NCBI GenBank assembly: GCA_031287975.1 | Contig: JAITSF010000047.1 | Span: 1 to 12,851 of the forward strand | Origin: Candidatus Nomurabacteria bacterium | Lineage (GTDB): Bacteria; Patescibacteriota; Saccharimonadia; Saccharimonadales; Saccharimonadaceae | Direction: 5' to 3' | Length of the DNA stretch: 12,851 bases | Shown here: positions 12,721-12,851 of the stretch, piece after piece | How positions within the stretch are numbered: position 1 is the stretch's first letter | How the letters are laid out: every line of letters begins with the position of its first letter | The notes under the pieces: generated by a model | What the model was told of the DNA's origin: nothing | Database searches by the model: none | The model's input: the letters and a program-made list of their open reading frames with translations, nothing else | Translations under genes and position numbers: made by a program

Positions 12721-12746
12721 CAATTTATGTTCAATCGTAAGATGAT

Positions 12747-12786
12747 GATGTAAAAATTACAACAGAAATGTTGTTAATTTTACAAC
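12747..12786. repeat. Paired dyads, one perfect and one near-perfect
   Basis: GATGT-aaaaatt-ACAAC (12747-12763, one mismatch in the left half) and GTTGT-taatttt-ACAAC (12770-12786), 23 bp apart start to start, echoing the pair at 4019/4041. Confidence 0.6.
12759..12780 (+). terminator. Possible terminator after the small ORF
   Basis: ACAACA-gaaa-TGTTGT, a perfect 6-bp stem closed by a GAAA tetraloop, followed by TAATTTT. It is built from halves of the two dyads, so either structure may be the relevant one. Confidence 0.4.
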
Positions 12787-12795
12787 GACAATTTA

Positions 12796-12820
12796 GGTAT
12801 ATCTTTTTTCGGGATATACC
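12796..12820. other. Hairpin near the window end
   Basis: Perfect 8-bp inverted repeat GGTATATC/GATATACC with a 9-nt T-rich loop. No T-run outside the stem. The last 31 bases contain TTGACG (12832-12837), a possible -35 for something beyond the window. Confidence 0.4.
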
Positions 12821-12851
12821 GATGTAAGGATTTGACGGTATGGTTGAAATT

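Noticed and set aside
1..12851. Alternative genetic code (UGA = Gly) as in Gracilibacteria
   Set aside because: Two well-defined genes end at TGA (3008-3010 and 5138-5140) in the right place and no in-frame TGA is needed elsewhere.
1..12851. CRISPR arrays or transposases
   Set aside because: No regularly spaced repeats with unique spacers and no transposase-like ORF or terminal inverted repeats were seen.

Overview
The window looks like a chromosomal piece of a small-genome, Gram-positive-type bacterium, most likely a Patescibacteria/CPR member of Saccharibacteria type (inference, moderate confidence). The reasons are LPXTG-type and SipW-type surface proteins, compact gene packing, several promoters placed only 6-9 nt before a start codon (leaderless mRNAs), and tRNA genes with encoded CCA. 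TGA is used as a normal stop (for example 3008-3010 and 5138-5140), which argues against the UGA=Gly code of Gracilibacteria/Absconditabacteria.

Layout. 1-1427 (minus): def-fmt, the formyl-Met initiation/deformylation pair; fmt is cut by the window edge. 1471-3171 (plus): a candidate RiPP locus, with a promoter, a pseudoknotted 5' leader RNA, a radical SAM/SPASM maturase and a 31-codon precursor-like ORF with two Cys, closed by a strong hairpin. 3156-3910 (plus): a separately transcribed, probably leaderless HEXXH metallopeptidase, a candidate leader protease. 4038-6694 (minus): a surface-export operon coding for a TasA/camelysin-like protein, a VPNTG sortase substrate and an unusual fusion of SipW-type signal peptidase with sortase. 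6827-10894 (plus, divergent): a 1355-aa adhesin with four glycine-rich domains and two DUF5011/Ig-like domains, whose N-terminus resembles the TasA-like one. 10950-11108: tRNA-Ala(GGC) and tRNA-Val(UAC). About 11321-11830: a serially hairpinned region that may be a large noncoding RNA. 11850-12851: a repeat-rich region with an unknown 123-aa coiled-coil-like protein, a possible 25-aa leaderless peptide and several dyads.

How the genes may work together. The SipW half of the fusion would cleave the SipW-type signals of the TasA-like protein and of the giant adhesin, and the sortase half would anchor the VPNTG protein; this is a self-contained surface-fibre/adhesion module (inference). The maturase, small peptide and perhaps the peptidase form a minimal radical-SAM peptide system under possible riboswitch control. 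A 49-bp direct repeat (3924-3972 and 11850-11898) brackets the whole surface/tRNA block, and a 17-bp dyad GTTGT-N7-ACAAC recurs five times (plus a near match). Neither is explained by the genes.
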